From Ditylenchus dipsaci (lineage: Eukaryota > Nematoda > Chromadorea > Rhabditida > Anguinidae): a DNA stretch of 64,000 nucleotides. A program made the translations under genes and the position numbers. Shown piece after piece: positions 1 through 10,960 of the stretch. The notes beneath the pieces were generated by a model. It saw nothing but the letters and a program-made list of their open reading frames with translations, was not told the origin of the DNA and did no database searches. Numbering within the stretch: the stretch's first letter is position 1; every line of letters begins with the position of its first letter. The stretch is from NCBI GenBank assembly GCA_004194705.1, contig SADC01000350.1, forward strand, positions 975,738-1,039,737. The letters are read 5' to 3'.

Positions 1-1061
1 ACAAATTGATCCGGATTTTCAGCAGGCACGGTTTGCAGAGAGCGATTGAGTGCACGGACAGCCTTGCCAGTAGGGAAGTCGTCGCCAGTTCGGAAGTCGG
101 CCCAGTGGTGAGTCATGATGAGCGGTCCAACAGGTGTCTTCGGGCAGTCTGCACAGTCGCATCCAGGTGGACCTATGAAAACGAAACACGATGAAATCAA
201 AATTGAATGGCAAGAAAGAACTAACCTCCTTTGAGTTCACCGACAATGATGATGACAATGGTTTACTAAAGGGGAGTAAACTTTTTGAGAAAAATCGATT
301 GAGCGGATCATATTTCGGGTCTGATAGGCTTAATCGCTCAGAATTCCAGGTTTATGGTGATTTTGAGTATTTCAGAGTGGAGTTGTGGGTGATTAAGCCC
401 ATCGGACCCGAAATCTGATCCGCTCAATCGATTTTTCTCAAAAAGTTTACTCCCCTTTAGTAAACCCCCAGAAAACCAATTATTTCGGCCTTTTGGCCAT
501 TCCGGAGTGGGTCCTGAGCCATCTGGTCTTTCCTCACCCCTGAATTTCACTCAAAAAAATTCAAAAATTGTTAATTTCGTGTCCAGACCAACTTTCGGCG
601 ACAAGACAAAGATTTTCGGCAACAATTTTTTTCGGCTACAAAAAAGAGATTTCGGCCACAAAAAAAAATTTTCCCCAAAAAATATATGAATAACAAAAAA
701 ATCAAGGTCTTGCTGATAAATTGTCTAGAACACAACGCAATGGACGAGTACCAGGCTTTGAAAAAAACTTTCGGGATTTGAAAATCTGATTGTGAACAGG
801 GTCAGAGTGTGGGTGTGGGACTAAGTGTGGGTGCGGGATTTTCAAAATTTGATGGTGAACAGGGTGTGGGTGCGGGTGTGGGTCTGAGTGTGGGTGCGGG
901 ATTTTCAAACCCTATTGTGAACACGAGTGTGGGTCTGGGTGTGGGTGCGAGTGTGAGTGCGGGTGTGGGTGCGAGATTTTGGGATATGTGAACGTAGCTT
1001 TACAGACAAACCTCGGTTATCCGGCACCCCTGGGGACAGGAGTGTCAGTTAACAGAGAATG
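1..1061. repeat. Left arm of a ~1.06-kb inverted repeat
   Basis: This stretch is the reverse complement of about 2472-3528. Base 1 pairs with about 3528 and base 1061 with about 2472. It carries an inverted partial copy of the DM9 gene's fourth exon (1-178), the end of exon 3 with its intron, a small foldback unit around 260-475, and a GTGGGTG-rich minisatellite. The arm may continue beyond the left edge. The spacer (1062-2471) holds the promoter and first exons of the DM9 gene. Confidence 0.92.
803..985 (+). repeat. GTGGGTGCGG-type minisatellite (inverted copy at about 2542-2740)
   Basis: Short GTGGGTG(C/T)GGG-like units are tandemly repeated, broken by a recurring interruption of the type GGGATTTTCAAA. 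The same array lies in opposite orientation in the right arm, and a short relative occurs near 25740-25795. It produces low-complexity open frames (glycine/valine or proline/histidine repeats) that I do not regard as genes. Confidence 0.85.
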
Positions 1062-1582
1062 AACCAGTCTCAGCCAAATGAAGCATAGTTAAGGTGCCGG
1101 ATAACCGAGGGTACCGGATGACTGGAAAGTCGGACAAGACAGTTTTGACTGCACAATGAATCCGTGCACCAGATATACTTCTGAACTGCTAAAAATGATA
1201 AGACACAAAAAAATCTTTTCTCATTTGCTACTTTGCGGATCCGTATGCGGATGCCTGCTTACAATACATCCGCATGTGCGTACGCATTTCCGTATGCACG
1301 TGCGGATGCGGACGTGCACCCTTAGCATTTTTCAGAAAGTCCGTGAAATAACAAATTCAGTTACTTTTTATAAACACCGAAAAAACATTGATGTCACCGT
1401 TTATATTTCAGCAACTCACTGTAGCAGAAAGCGCAGAAACTGCACATCATTTTATACCAAACATGTTTTCTCCTATCTTGTTCACTACGACACTTTGAAT
1501 TGAAACCGAGTTGACTGTTACACTATTAAATCACTTTTCTTGGCAGGACTATATTTTTTACTGAACTTTGAACTTGAAAGAC

Positions 1583-1590
1583 TATATAAG
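1583..1590 (+). promoter_or_regulatory. TATA box of the DM9 gene
   Basis: TATATAAG lies 110 bases upstream of the ATG at 1700, with an initiator-like TCAACTC/TCATTC region about 25-35 bases downstream. It is the only strong TATA match just ahead of this gene. Confidence 0.5.
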
Positions 1591-1699
1591 GGTTGTTTTT
1601 AGTGTCAACTCATCATTCTGCGTTTTCGTTCTGCTTTGGGTCTGTTGCTCTCTTGCTGCTTCGCTCTCATCAAATCGTCTAATTATCTGTGCAAAAGAA

Positions 1700-3997
1700 A
1701 TGCCAAATCCACCTGCTCAAGAAGATACGTGGGCCTTCCAGGTTTATAAGTTATAATCTTTATTTCTTAACGGCTGCCTAAAAATGTTCGTTATTGCAGC
1801 CGATTGGTTCGCCGTTTCCGGAAATGCCAGTCAAAGTGATCGGCCAGCAAAACATGTACGTCGCCCTCTGGTACAAGCATGGAAAGCCAATTCACGGTCG
1901 TGCCTGGAACAACGGTGGAGTCGTCGAGTGCAGTTTCCCCTACAAGGCAGCCGAATTGACTGGAGCTAAGGATCTCGGTGGACAAATCCAGGTGCGCTTA
2001 ATCTGTCCTAACATTAGTGTGATTTGATAACTTTTCTTTCTCTGTCCTCTCATTAGTGTGATTTAATAACTTTTCTATTCAGGTGCTTCAATACAAGGGA
2101 AATCACAAATCGCTTGGCTATTGGTACAACTGGATCAAGTACTCAGAACGCTTCGACAAGTCAGATGAACGCCAGTTGCTGAAGTGTGGGGACTCGCTGC
2201 CAATTCTGTGGAACAGTCGCACTGAAGGACCATTGCTTGGCTACTTGGACAACAAGACAGAAATTGCTGGATTCTCGCATGACAAGGTGGCTGAACAGAT
2301 CTCTGGACTGAAGCTAAACGACATGCTCATCATTGTCCGTGAACTCAAAGGAGGTTAGTTCTTTCTTGCCATTCAATTTTGATTTCATCGTGTTTCGTTT
2401 TCATAGGTCCACCTGGATGCGACTGTGCAGACTGCCCGAAGACACCTGTTGGACCGCTCATCATGACTCATCATTCTCTGTTAACTGACACTCCTGTCCC
2501 CAGGGGTGCCGGATAACCGAGGTTTGTCTGTAAAGCTACGTTCACATATCCCAAAATCTCGCACCCACACCCGCACTCACACTCGCACCCACACCCAGAC
2601 CCACACTCGTGTTCACAATAGGGTTTGAAAATCCCGCACCCACACTCAGACCCACACCCGCACCCACACCCTGTTCACAATCAAATTTTGAAAATCCCGC
2701 ACCCACACTCAGTCCCACACCCACACTCTGACCCTGTCACAATCAGATTTTCAAATCCCGAAAGTTTTTTTCAAAGCCTGGTACTCGTCCATTGCGTTGT
2801 GTTCTAGACAATTTATCAGCAAGACCTTGATTTTTTTGTTATTCATATATTTTTTGGGGAAAATTTTTTTTGTGGCCGAAAATCTCTTTTTTGTAGCCGA
2901 AAAAAATTGTTGCCGAAAATCTTTGTCTTGTCGCCGAAAGTTGGTCTGGACACGAAATTAACAATTTTGAATTTTTTGAGTGAAATTCAGGGGTGAGGAA
3001 AGACCAGATGGCTCAGGACCCACTCCGGAATGGCCAAAAGGCCGAAATAATTGGTTTTCTGGGGGTTTACTAAAGGGGGAGTAAACTTTTGAGAAAAATC
3101 GATTGAGCGGATCAGATTTCGGGTCCGATGGCTTAATCACCCACAACTCCACTCTGAAATACTCAAAATCACCATAAACCTGGAATTCTGAGCGATTAAG
3201 CCTATCAGACCCGAAATATGATCCGCTCAATCGATTTTTCTCAAAAAGTTTACTCCCCTTTAGTAAACCATTGTCATCATCATTGTCGGTGAACTCAAAG
3301 GAGGTTAGTTCTTTCTTGCCATTCAATTTTGATTTCATCGTGTTTCGTTTTCATAGGTCCACCTGGATGCGACTGTGCAGACTGCCCGAAGACACCTGTT
3401 GGACCGCTCATCATGACTCACCACTGGGCCGACTTCCGAACTGGCGACGACTTCCCTACTGGCAAGGCTGTCCGTGCACTCAATCGCTCTCTGCAAACCG
3501 TGCCTGCTGAAAATCCGGATCAATTTGTTGCTCTCTGGTATCAGTCTGGGGAACCTGTGATGGGCCGTGTCTGGAACGAAGGTGGAAAGATTGCTGCATG
3601 CTTCTCTTGGGTGGACACGAGTACAGAAAGAATATTGGATCGCTTCAGGTACATCTTTTATTCTCTCATGTCATAACATCTAGGTGTTCTCTTTTTGTAG
3701 ATTCTGTTCGAGCTGCCGGAGCATGTGCGCGGATTCGACTATGATTGGCGTCCATTCCCTGAAGCAGCCAAGTTCGGTGACAAAGAATGGCATCCGGTGC
3801 ACGTGAACCATCACAAAGGAGACATTTCACCGGGAGTCGTGATGGTGAATGGCAAAGAGCTGCTTGGCAAAGTGGATGTGCGCAACGAACGTGCTTCTGC
3901 AGAAACTGCTGGTGCCGAGAAATTGCTGGTTGGTCCTGCCGTCCATTCGTGCAAAGTGCTATGTCGCAGAGCCAAGCCTGGATGCAAGTTCGATTAG
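1700..3997 (+). CDS. DM9-repeat (DUF3421) protein, five exons
   Basis: Proposed exons are 1700-1741, 1800-1991, 2083-2353, 3357-3648 and 3701-3997, all with GT...AG introns. Summed length is 1094 bases, one short of a multiple of three, so the intended product is about 364 aa. The protein is built from DM9 units: a [17 protein letters not shown] stretch, a LPILWN...[12 protein letters not shown] unit, a [17 protein letters not shown] stretch and a [12 protein letters not shown] unit. Between the second and third is a cysteine cluster (CDCADC). DM9 proteins of insects, flatworms and molluscs are secreted or vesicular, and some bind mannose and act in immunity. I see no clear signal peptide at this start. 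Near the end of exon 4 the frame must shift by one (around TTGGGTGG, about 3607-3615) for the exon to end GSLQ and join exon 5 ([11 protein letters not shown]), matching the exon 2/3 junction in style. A missing G in a homopolymer is the simplest explanation. Intron 3 contains the duplicated junction and repeat insert. Confidence 0.9.
2327..3420 (+). repeat. 144-bp direct duplication of an exon-intron-exon junction flanking an insert
   Basis: 2327-2470 is repeated at 3277-3420 with an offset of 950 bases and one clear mismatch (C to G in the GTCCGT/GTCGGT segment). Each copy holds the end of DM9 exon 3, the intron, and the first ~64 bases of exon 4. The first exon-4 copy (from 2407) runs into the insert and meets a stop, so only the second copy (3357) is usable. 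The duplication is far too long to be a transposon target-site duplication. Confidence 0.88.
2472..3528. repeat. Right arm of the ~1.06-kb inverted repeat
   Basis: It pairs with 1-1061 apart from a few small indels and substitutions. It includes a ~806-bp repetitive insert (2471-3276) and then DM9 gene sequence that continues into working exon 4. Because the two arms are so similar, this is either a recent inverted duplication or an assembly fold-back. Confidence 0.92.
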
Positions 3998-4066
3998 GAT
4001 CCTTCAAGGAAAAGAAAGCAGTCAAGAAACAATTGCCTTGTACTGTCATGTTGTTTCCGTGTGATG

Positions 4067-4072
4067 AATAAA
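4067..4072 (+). terminator. Polyadenylation signal of the DM9 gene
   Basis: AATAAA lies 70 bases after the stop codon at 3995-3997. Confidence 0.75.
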
Positions 4073-4144
4073 ACATCAATAGAATTCTTGTATATCAAAT
4101 GTTTGCTTTTTAAATAGCTTTGTTAGTATTCGCGTAATTGTTTA

Positions 4145-5075
4145 TTGACGCTACTGTCATATACCCCCCCCCCCAAAATCGACTTTTTAGGAGTGTCCAA
4201 AAACCATTTTCATACAATAATTTTGCCATAAAGCGACCAGAAAAGCAGTTTAAAAGGGATTATGGGCTGTATTGGGAGGGGAAGGAATAATACAGGGGCC
4301 ACTTTTTTTAGCTGCTTTACCATGTTTTTCAACTCAGGCCGTGGCAAAATAGACTCTATATGCATTTTATGATCAAGTGTACTTCTCGGAATCATGTCTA
4401 AGGTAAGTGCGTGCGCGCATCTCTAACTCTCAAGCCCCCTGCGCCCCTTCGGGGGCGCAGGGGGCTTGGGGCTTGGAGTTGAGATGCGCACACCCACATA
4501 CCTTAGACACAAATCACTCGAAAGCGACTCTGGATGCATGAAAAAACATGCACACCAGAGTTATTTATGCGGTAGGCCCCAGTATTCAAAACTATGTTCA
4601 ACATCTTTATTTTTTCGCCGAAGAGCATTTCCCCTCGTTCTACAAGGCCGGGCCAGAGGCCCAGCATCCGAAAATTCAGCCTAGCACTCAAAAAGTGCTA
4701 GGCCTATGAGTGAACCCGCGAGGCCCACCCCGCTGATGGGCTTGGTCCATGAAAAGTACTTATACTTATGCCTGCACCACAAGTTCCTGGGTTTGAAAGT
4801 ACTCTTAGACGCTTAGAGAATTAATACTCTAAGGATCCCAACCATCTCGAGAAGTGGCCCCTGTATTATTCCCTTCCCCTCCCAATACAGCCCGCAATCC
4901 CATTTAAATTGCTTTTCTGGTCTTTTTATGGCGAAATTATTGTGTAAAAATGGTTTTTGACCATCCCTAAAAAAGTCGGTTTTTGGGGGGGGATATATGA
5001 CAGTAGGTCGATTTTTTGGGGGGGGGGGGTATATTACAGTAGCGCTTTTTGGGGGGGGGTATATTACAGTAGCGC
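4145..5075. mobile_element. Non-coding inverted-repeat element, CTACTG/poly-C family
   Basis: The left end (GCGCTACTGTCATATACCCC...) is matched in reverse by the right end, where the terminal word is stacked three times between about 4970 and 5075. Long subterminal arms (4150-4330 versus 4855-4990) contain the shared TAATTTTGCCATAAA and CAATACAGCCC segments. In the centre is a strong hairpin (4433-4470, CCCCTGCGCC...GGCGCAGGGG) flanked by GTCTAAGGTAAGTG-type sequence in both orientations. No transposase is visible. Partial relatives lie near 22735-23110, 28490-28888, 36290-36480, 40840-41310, 43840-44000 and 45770-46050. Confidence 0.75.
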
Positions 5076-6770
5076 CTGTTTATTAGTATTTTCGTAACCA
5101 AATTTGATTATGGACCTTATTGGATTCTGTCCACCCCAAGTGGTCAGATCCCGGTAGATATTCTTTTCTTATCTTATGTTTTGAGGCTTACAGTATTTTT
5201 TTCAATCTAATTTTGGAAGTTTTTCGTCATCTCTTTCGGCAGGTTGATTTCACATGTCACAAGAACTACGATATTTTCTGGCTTTTTTTCCACAAATCAA
5301 ACGGTTAATATACCAAACGTAGCTAAGATTCTGGGCTTTCATTTGAGCTATCATACAGAAAAAAACAAGCGCGAGTCATGGTTAAAGTTCGCAAAACATT
5401 CAACAATACTGAATTCCTTGCCATCCTAACAACTTTTCAGTATTAGGTTCGGAACTGACGTTTTTTTGCAATTTTAATTTACATGATTATCAACAACCTT
5501 ACACTCTAAATGAAGTCCTTCTTCTTGTCGTCATTTTCAGTATATGGTTGTAAATTATCATGTAAATTAAAATCGAAAAAATGTCAGTTCCTAAATAATA
5601 CCGAAGTCCTGCCCCTCAAAAATACTCTTTTGTTGCTTGGTCAAACCTTGGCTAGCTGCCTTGCTTTCATGAAGTGATTTTGGCGTGTAAAAATTTCTAT
5701 CTGGTTCGTCATGAAATTCTAAATTCTCTTCTGAAATTCTAACGCGTTGAAAAATAGATAAAATTTGTGGAGGTTCTGGCCATATAAAGCTGAGTAAGCA
5801 TCATTTTGGCTGGTTTTCTTTGATGTTGGTGGTCATTTGCATGAAATCGCAAAATTAAGGTAATTGCTGACAGCAAAGCAGTGCTTGAAATGATTGCGAT
5901 CGATTGCTCAATAGTTTTTGGCTCTAGAAGTCAATGAACTTACTTAAATAAAGAGTAAAAAAATAGGTCATGCACCCACTGGGAATCGAACCTGAGAGTT
6001 CAAAATATTCGCATCTTGATGTGTGCCCCACCCCCTTTAATAAAATCGACCATGCTGAAGGTTACGCGATATTTGCGCACCACGACATTTTCGCACGACG
6101 CTTGCGCACCGAAAAATTGTATTTCAGTAAAAAGTAAATGACCAAAATGAGGGGTAGGGGGTAAAGGGTAATAGGGGTAGAATCTATTGATTACCGCCTG
6201 ACTATTGATTACGGGTTAATGAAGGGGGTAAAGGGTAGGGGTAGGAGTATTACCCCGTAATACTGAATTCCTTGCCATCCTAACAACTTTTCAGTATTAG
6301 GTTCGGAACTGACGTTTTTTTGCAATTTTAATTTACATGATTATCAACAACCTTTAACGTTAATGAAGGGGGTAAAGGGTAGGGGGTAGGAGTATTACCC
6401 CGTACCCCCAAATTGATTACCAGTCCCGGATCTTGGCTTTCTAATAAGCTATAAAATTATGCTGAACTATTTGAAGAACCTAGGGGTCTAACGGTCTTGA
6501 AAAAATTGACGTTTTTTTCAAAATTCTTAGATTCCTGTGTTTCCCAAATAATTCAGCATAGTTTCATAGCTTATTAGAAAGCCAAGATCCAGGGCTACAA
6601 GCTATTGCAAAACCCTTAAAAAATTTCAATGAAAATGCCGATAAAAATTGAATATAAAATTAGAGGGGGAATTTGAGTAATTAGAGGGGGAAATTCAGAC
6701 TTCTAAGGGGTAAATTCAATTTGAGCCAAAAAGAATCACCTACCACGGGTTAAAATTTTAGCAATTTCTT
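5076..6770. repeat. Intergenic repeat patchwork, no gene seen
   Basis: A ~92-bp segment at 5406-5497 recurs almost exactly at 6258-6350. A tRNA-like repeat lies at about 5790-6010. Between 6140 and 6410 there are several GGGGTAAAGGGTAGGGG-like units. At 6426-6470 and 6545-6594 there is an inverted repeat around CTTGGCTTTCTAATAAGC. Open frames here are short and match no family I know. Confidence 0.6.
5790..6010 (-). repeat. Possible tRNA-derived SINE (second copy about 25385-25560)
   Basis: Both copies share a body (GTCATTTGCA..., GACAGCAAA, AATCGATTG) and end in a segment whose minus strand reads GGTTCGATTCCCAG or GGTTCAAATCCGCC followed by GGGTGCA. That resembles the T-arm and B-box of a tRNA gene. 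Similar ends occur near 11659-11690, 12064-12102, 23668-23690 and 24330-24363. I found no complete cloverleaf. Confidence 0.45.
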
Positions 6771-6839
6771 TTGGTTTTTCGTACGTACGTGTGGCATATT
6801 AAATTAAAATATGATATCTTCAAATGGCAAACATTTCAG

Positions 6840-7163
6840 ATGAAAAGAAGTGCCAAAGAATTTGCAGCTGACGATGAAGTGCCTGATGGAACTGCTACTA
6901 AGCGACAGAGCATAGAAAAACAGAGGGATTTCTTTAAGAAACATTTCTGTAACCATCAATGTTCCAGCCAATTTATCAAACAGCTGCAATCGAATGAACT
7001 GGAAGTAAAAAGGTCGATTAAAGTGCCGGCCCTCAAAAACTTTATGTCCTATGCTATATGGAGAGGTCAGAAGGAGGTTAGGAAGGAGAGTATGCATTTT
7101 TCAAAAATTTTCAAAAAACAGCTTTGCAGATCTCTTTTATCGACGAGGATCGTTTACAACTGA
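6840..7163 (+). CDS. Unidentified coding-like ORF, 107 aa
   Basis: A TTTCAG directly precedes the ATG, so this may be an exon rather than a whole gene. The predicted protein is basic and lysine-rich, with no membrane segment and no motif I recognise. Its composition is protein-like for about 80 residues and then degrades. It sits just outside the MULE at 7494 and could be a remnant of a gene or older element. Confidence is low. Confidence 0.3.
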   Translation: MKRSAKEFAADDEVPDGTATKRQSIEKQRDFFKKHFCNHQCSSQFIKQLQSNELEVKRSIKVPALKNFMSYAIWRGQKEVRKESMHFSKIFKKQLCRSLLSTRIVYN

Positions 7164-7263
7164 CTGGGTGTGTTCAATCCAGGCTGCTTAAAAATTTCGA
7201 AAAAGTCAAAACCAGTAGTTCTGATGCCTTAGACGATGAGCTGTATCAAGTAATTGGTTTGCT

Positions 7264-7442
7264 TGTTTAAAGATAGTTCTTTAAAGATAGTTCTTTAAAG
7301 CTTTCTTTAAAGATAGTCTTTAAAGATAGTTTAAAGATAGTTTGTTTAAAGATAGTTTTAAAGATAGTTTAAAGATAGTTTAAAGATAGTCTTTAAAGAT
7401 AGTTCTTTAAAGATAGTCTTTAAAGATACCTTTAAAGATAGT
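7264..7442 (+). repeat. TTTAAAGATAGT tandem repeat
   Basis: About a dozen imperfect copies of TTTAAAGATAGTTC occur head to tail, immediately left of the MULE insertion site. Confidence 0.9.
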
Positions 7443-7499
7443 TCCAACGGAAATATATACTTTTCACGTATCAAATTTTTTTTAGTATAACAGGGTATG

Positions 7500-7615
7500 C
7501 GGTCAATTCGTCCACGGTCAATTCGTCCACAGGTCAATTCGTCCACGGTCAATTCGTCCACAGGTCAATTCGTCCACAGGTCAATTCGTCCACAGGTCAA
7601 TTCGTCCACAAATTA
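7500..7615 (+). repeat. Left terminal array of GGTCAATTCGTCCACA units
   Basis: About seven tandem units of 14-16 bases form the subterminal part of the MULE's left inverted repeat. The opposite orientation is at 10862-10960. Confidence 0.93.
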
Positions 7616-8135
7616 ATTCAAACAAGCTTTTTATTTATTTTTACTAATTTTGGACATTAAACAGGTATTCATGGGCGTTTAAATGTGTTCATGGATGTTT
7701 TGTGTACGTGTATTGATATTTTTTCAAATTCGTTTACTGAAGGCATTTAATTACATGCCACGTCTGGCTAACACCGCAAAAAACGGTCCTCTTAATAGTG
7801 GAAATTCAGCTAATACATGGTGGTCCAGAAAACTTGGCGCCCTCCAAATTATTATTCGTCTTATAAATGTGGGAAAAAATTTATTGGAATAATTGCGACA
7901 GAAAGGGTTCTTGAAATTGTCTCTTGGTATGCTGCCCTTACAGTGGAGGTTTTTGTGGTACTTGTCCCCCAAAAGTTGAAAACTGGCATCATAAGGTAAC
8001 TTTCTGAAGTAATCAAGTAAGTAATCAAATTTTGCGGACGATCTTATGGATGAAGAAAATTGCAAGTATTTTTATTGACGAAATACAAGGTAAACAATAA
8101 CTACACTCAAAGGAACAACAAAATAAAGAGAAACA

Positions 8136-10704
8136 CTAAATTTCTATAATAACATCAAAATGCGATCCATTGTAGTAGAGAGCAAAAGTTGGCTTTTCGG
8201 CGTCTTGCAGCAATTCAGGCTGTAAACAAGGTCATGGAGAATGGATTGAAAACACTGAAAAGAACTAACCGAAGGTCCTGTTTCGATATCTGGTGTGTAA
8301 AGAGTCCAACCAATATCTTTATTGTATGTGAGAATGTTTACATCCAGGAGCTTCGCTGCTGCAATGATGTGTACTGTCGAACCATATCTAGCTACATCTG
8401 AAGAATTCTTCGCAGCGATCTCCATATCTGTACACGACTCCTTTCTCTGCCAAAACTCTGAAAATACAAACCTTCCATGTCCATGACTGGCATAGCACAA
8501 AAATTTACGTCTCCATTCCTTGTTGGGGTATTTTTTCATAAATTCCACAATCAAATAACGCACTCTTTCGTGATTTTCCTCAGTTGATGAGATGCAATAA
8601 ATTATGCTTCTGTAGATATTACAGGATAAAACACGCCAAAAAAACTATTTTTACCTGAACAAACAGTTCCCATCTCCCTGTATCTGCTTGAAATTCTTAG
8701 GCTTAGACGTTTCGCTGTTGAATAAGATTTGCTGCAGCTTGTTACCAGGACGAATTTCCCCTATTTGAAGATCGAAGCTCAAGCACAACTCATCTTGAAT
8801 GTCTTTATCGAGGTGTTCGAAAAAACAGCATTCTGCCTGTCCTAACTTCACTAACCACTTGGCACTCTTGACTTTGGATGACTGCGACTTTTTGGCTTTT
8901 TGACTGCTTCAATTTTTTTTTGATTAGAGTTTTTCTCTACTGCAAAAATTTTACCTTGTTGCGTAGCTCTAACTTTTTTTCCACGAAGAAACCACCCAAG
9001 TTGTGCGCGATAGATTTCAAATATTCCAATTTTGGCTGAGCAGCATACCTTTCCACTGTTTTTCTAAGCCTTTCACTTAACTGCAGGTAAGCATTGTTTC
9101 GACGAGGAGTATTTCCACCAGACCAATAAGAGGACACACGCTGATCTGCCAAGATAAGTCCATCCATAACAGCCGTCAGAAGCTTCCACACTGTAGGATG
9201 CGAGGCAGCCATAGTTCGTAGCAGCTGTCCATTGAACTACTCAATGCCGTTATTGGTGCGAGGCTCATTATTCATCACGAGTTGATGCACACTCCATTTG
9301 TCCATTGCATATCTGAAAAAATTCTTTTGTGTTAGCGTCTATAAAAATATTAAAAAGCACCTGGGTTTTCTGCGCTTATTTCCTTTTTGACACGGCCAAT
9401 GTAAATATCTTCAAAATAATCGAAGAAAGGACCGAGCTGCTCTGCATACTCTGATTGTTCGCTTGACTCGCTAAGCAAAAAGTTAGTAAATATATTAAAA
9501 GTGCATAAATCTATTACGTTAGAATCTCAAACGCTTCAGAAACATCCTCGACAGGCACAAATGCTAGAGCCGCTATCAAATTCGTCCACTTGCGGAATTC
9601 GTCATCAGATTCATAGAGCACCTTGTTATTACTGCAGACATTTCGAATCAGAGATTGACGAAAATGGAAAAAACAGGCACTGTGTTTGATTCTAGGGAAA
9701 GCAGCCTAAATATAATTGTTTTGTTAAAAATGTTTAGAAAAGAACTTTAAACGAGTTTTCATACAGCATGTATACACTATTCTATACACCAAGGCAAAAA
9801 GTCAAACCTCAAAAGCATTCCATTCAGCTTTCTCGAAGTCAACTGCAATGCTGGACGGTGAAATTTTTTTGCGAAGTTCTTTTAGTCTCTCCAGCACAAA
9901 TCGATACGAAGATTCCAGCTTTCGATTCATGAGCACAAAGACCATTGGGACGTATGTGTGAGCCACGCGAGCATAAATAATCCACAATTGTCCAAAAAGC
10001 AATGGCACCACTTCATAAGTTGCATCACATCCCCACTTTGGAATCGCCACAAGCAGATCAAGACATCGGTTAGTGCTGACGATTAGAATCCGTTCGTCTC
10101 CATTCCATCCATCGTATTCCAAGCAGTTCTCATTATTGATCGTAGCGAAGGAAGCAGAAATCTAGAGCAGACTACATAACTCATGAATTTCATAGTACTG
10201 ACCAAAAATCTACCTGTAGCTCACGCAAAGTTTTAGGGTTAGCAGGCTCCGAATTAGTTGCATGCCTTCTTTTCCTAATCGTTCTTCCCACAACTGAGAG
10301 TCGAATTGCCCGTCTTGCCTCTGGTTCGACGCTTGTTAATAGACTCGTGATGATGGCTCTTGGCTTTTCTTTTGTGACCACCGCTTGCTCTTGAACTCTG
10401 CACTGGAATTTCTTCAATTCAGATCGACTTTTGTCGGAGAGATGGTTGTGTTCTGACGTGATACTCGGATTTCCATCCACCGTAACTGCGCGTCCTATTA
10501 AAAAATGAGCTCAGAAATATAGAATAAACATTACGAACTCATACCTGGACACTTGCAGCTTCTCTCTCCGTTTTTACCGACTTCGTAGTGTATACACCTC
10601 CAATAGATACGCTTGCCTCGCGAAGTGTGCCTCCAATATAGAAAACCTTCAGGAAAGTTAAGTATTTCCTTGCCCTTCTCAGATCGAATCAAGTAGCGCT
10701 CCAT
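8136..10704 (-). CDS. FLYWCH - MULE transposase - OTU cysteine protease fusion (interrupted)
   Basis: Proposed exons, 5' to 3': 10704-10545, 10494-10214, 10161-9808, 9705-9518, 9470-9361, 9312-8955, about 8906-8655, 8609-8270, 8219-8136. Exons 1-2 encode a FLYWCH zinc finger (GFLYWRHTSRGKRIYWRC, then SCKC, then EHNH). Exons 3-4 carry the MULE DDE core: CDATYEVVPLLFGQ with the first Asp, YVPMVFVLMNRK, then IAVDFEKAEWNAF with the second Asp, and the FP...CFFHF segment. Exon 6 has RTNNGIE, immediately followed by an in-frame TAG (9237-9239) where the family usually has an aromatic residue. Exons 7-9 encode an OTU domain: GDGNCLFR with Asp and Cys, YGSTVHIIAAAKLL, and YYNGSHFDVII with the His. 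Exon 5 to 6 also needs one extra base. Some MULEs carry Ulp1- or OTU-type proteases, so the architecture is credible. As sequenced, this copy could not make the full fusion without readthrough. Confidence 0.88.
9237..9239 (-). other. In-frame TAG in the MULE transposase
   Basis: It falls directly after RTNNGIE and before FNGQLLRT, with open frame on both sides. A single G-to-A change from TGG would create it. Confidence 0.8.
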
Positions 10705-10861
10705 AGTTTGCTGTAAAAAAGTAGAGTATTACATGAGAAAGTTGAATAATACGGTATCAGCCAAAAACCAAATTCCTAACCAAATACTTGGAAAAAGTTC
10801 TAATAAAGCCAAAATTTCCAATTAAACATTTAAATACAACAAAAAAAACTTGTTTGAATTA

Positions 10862-10960
10862 ATTTGTGGACGAATTGACCTGTGGACGAATTGACCTGTG
10901 GACGAATTGACCTGTGGACGAATTGACCTGTGGACGAATTGACCTGTGGACGAATTGACC
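10862..10960 (-). repeat. Right terminal array of TGTGGACGAATTGACC units
   Basis: About six tandem units, the reverse complement of the left array, lie just inside the TAGAGCC tip and the GTATAACAG target copy. Confidence 0.93.

Noticed and set aside
809..991. Glycine/valine-repeat open frame (and the Pro-His frame on the other strand)
   Set aside because: Produced by the GTGGGTG minisatellite. It has no start context or non-repetitive sequence.
3666..4079. A 137-codon minus-strand frame over the DM9 gene
   Set aside because: It lies antisense to exon 5 and mirrors its codon structure. The plus-strand DM9 reading explains the sequence.
7500..7615. CRISPR-like regular repeats
   Set aside because: The units are contiguous with no unique spacers, mirror the other end of a transposon, and sit in an animal genome.
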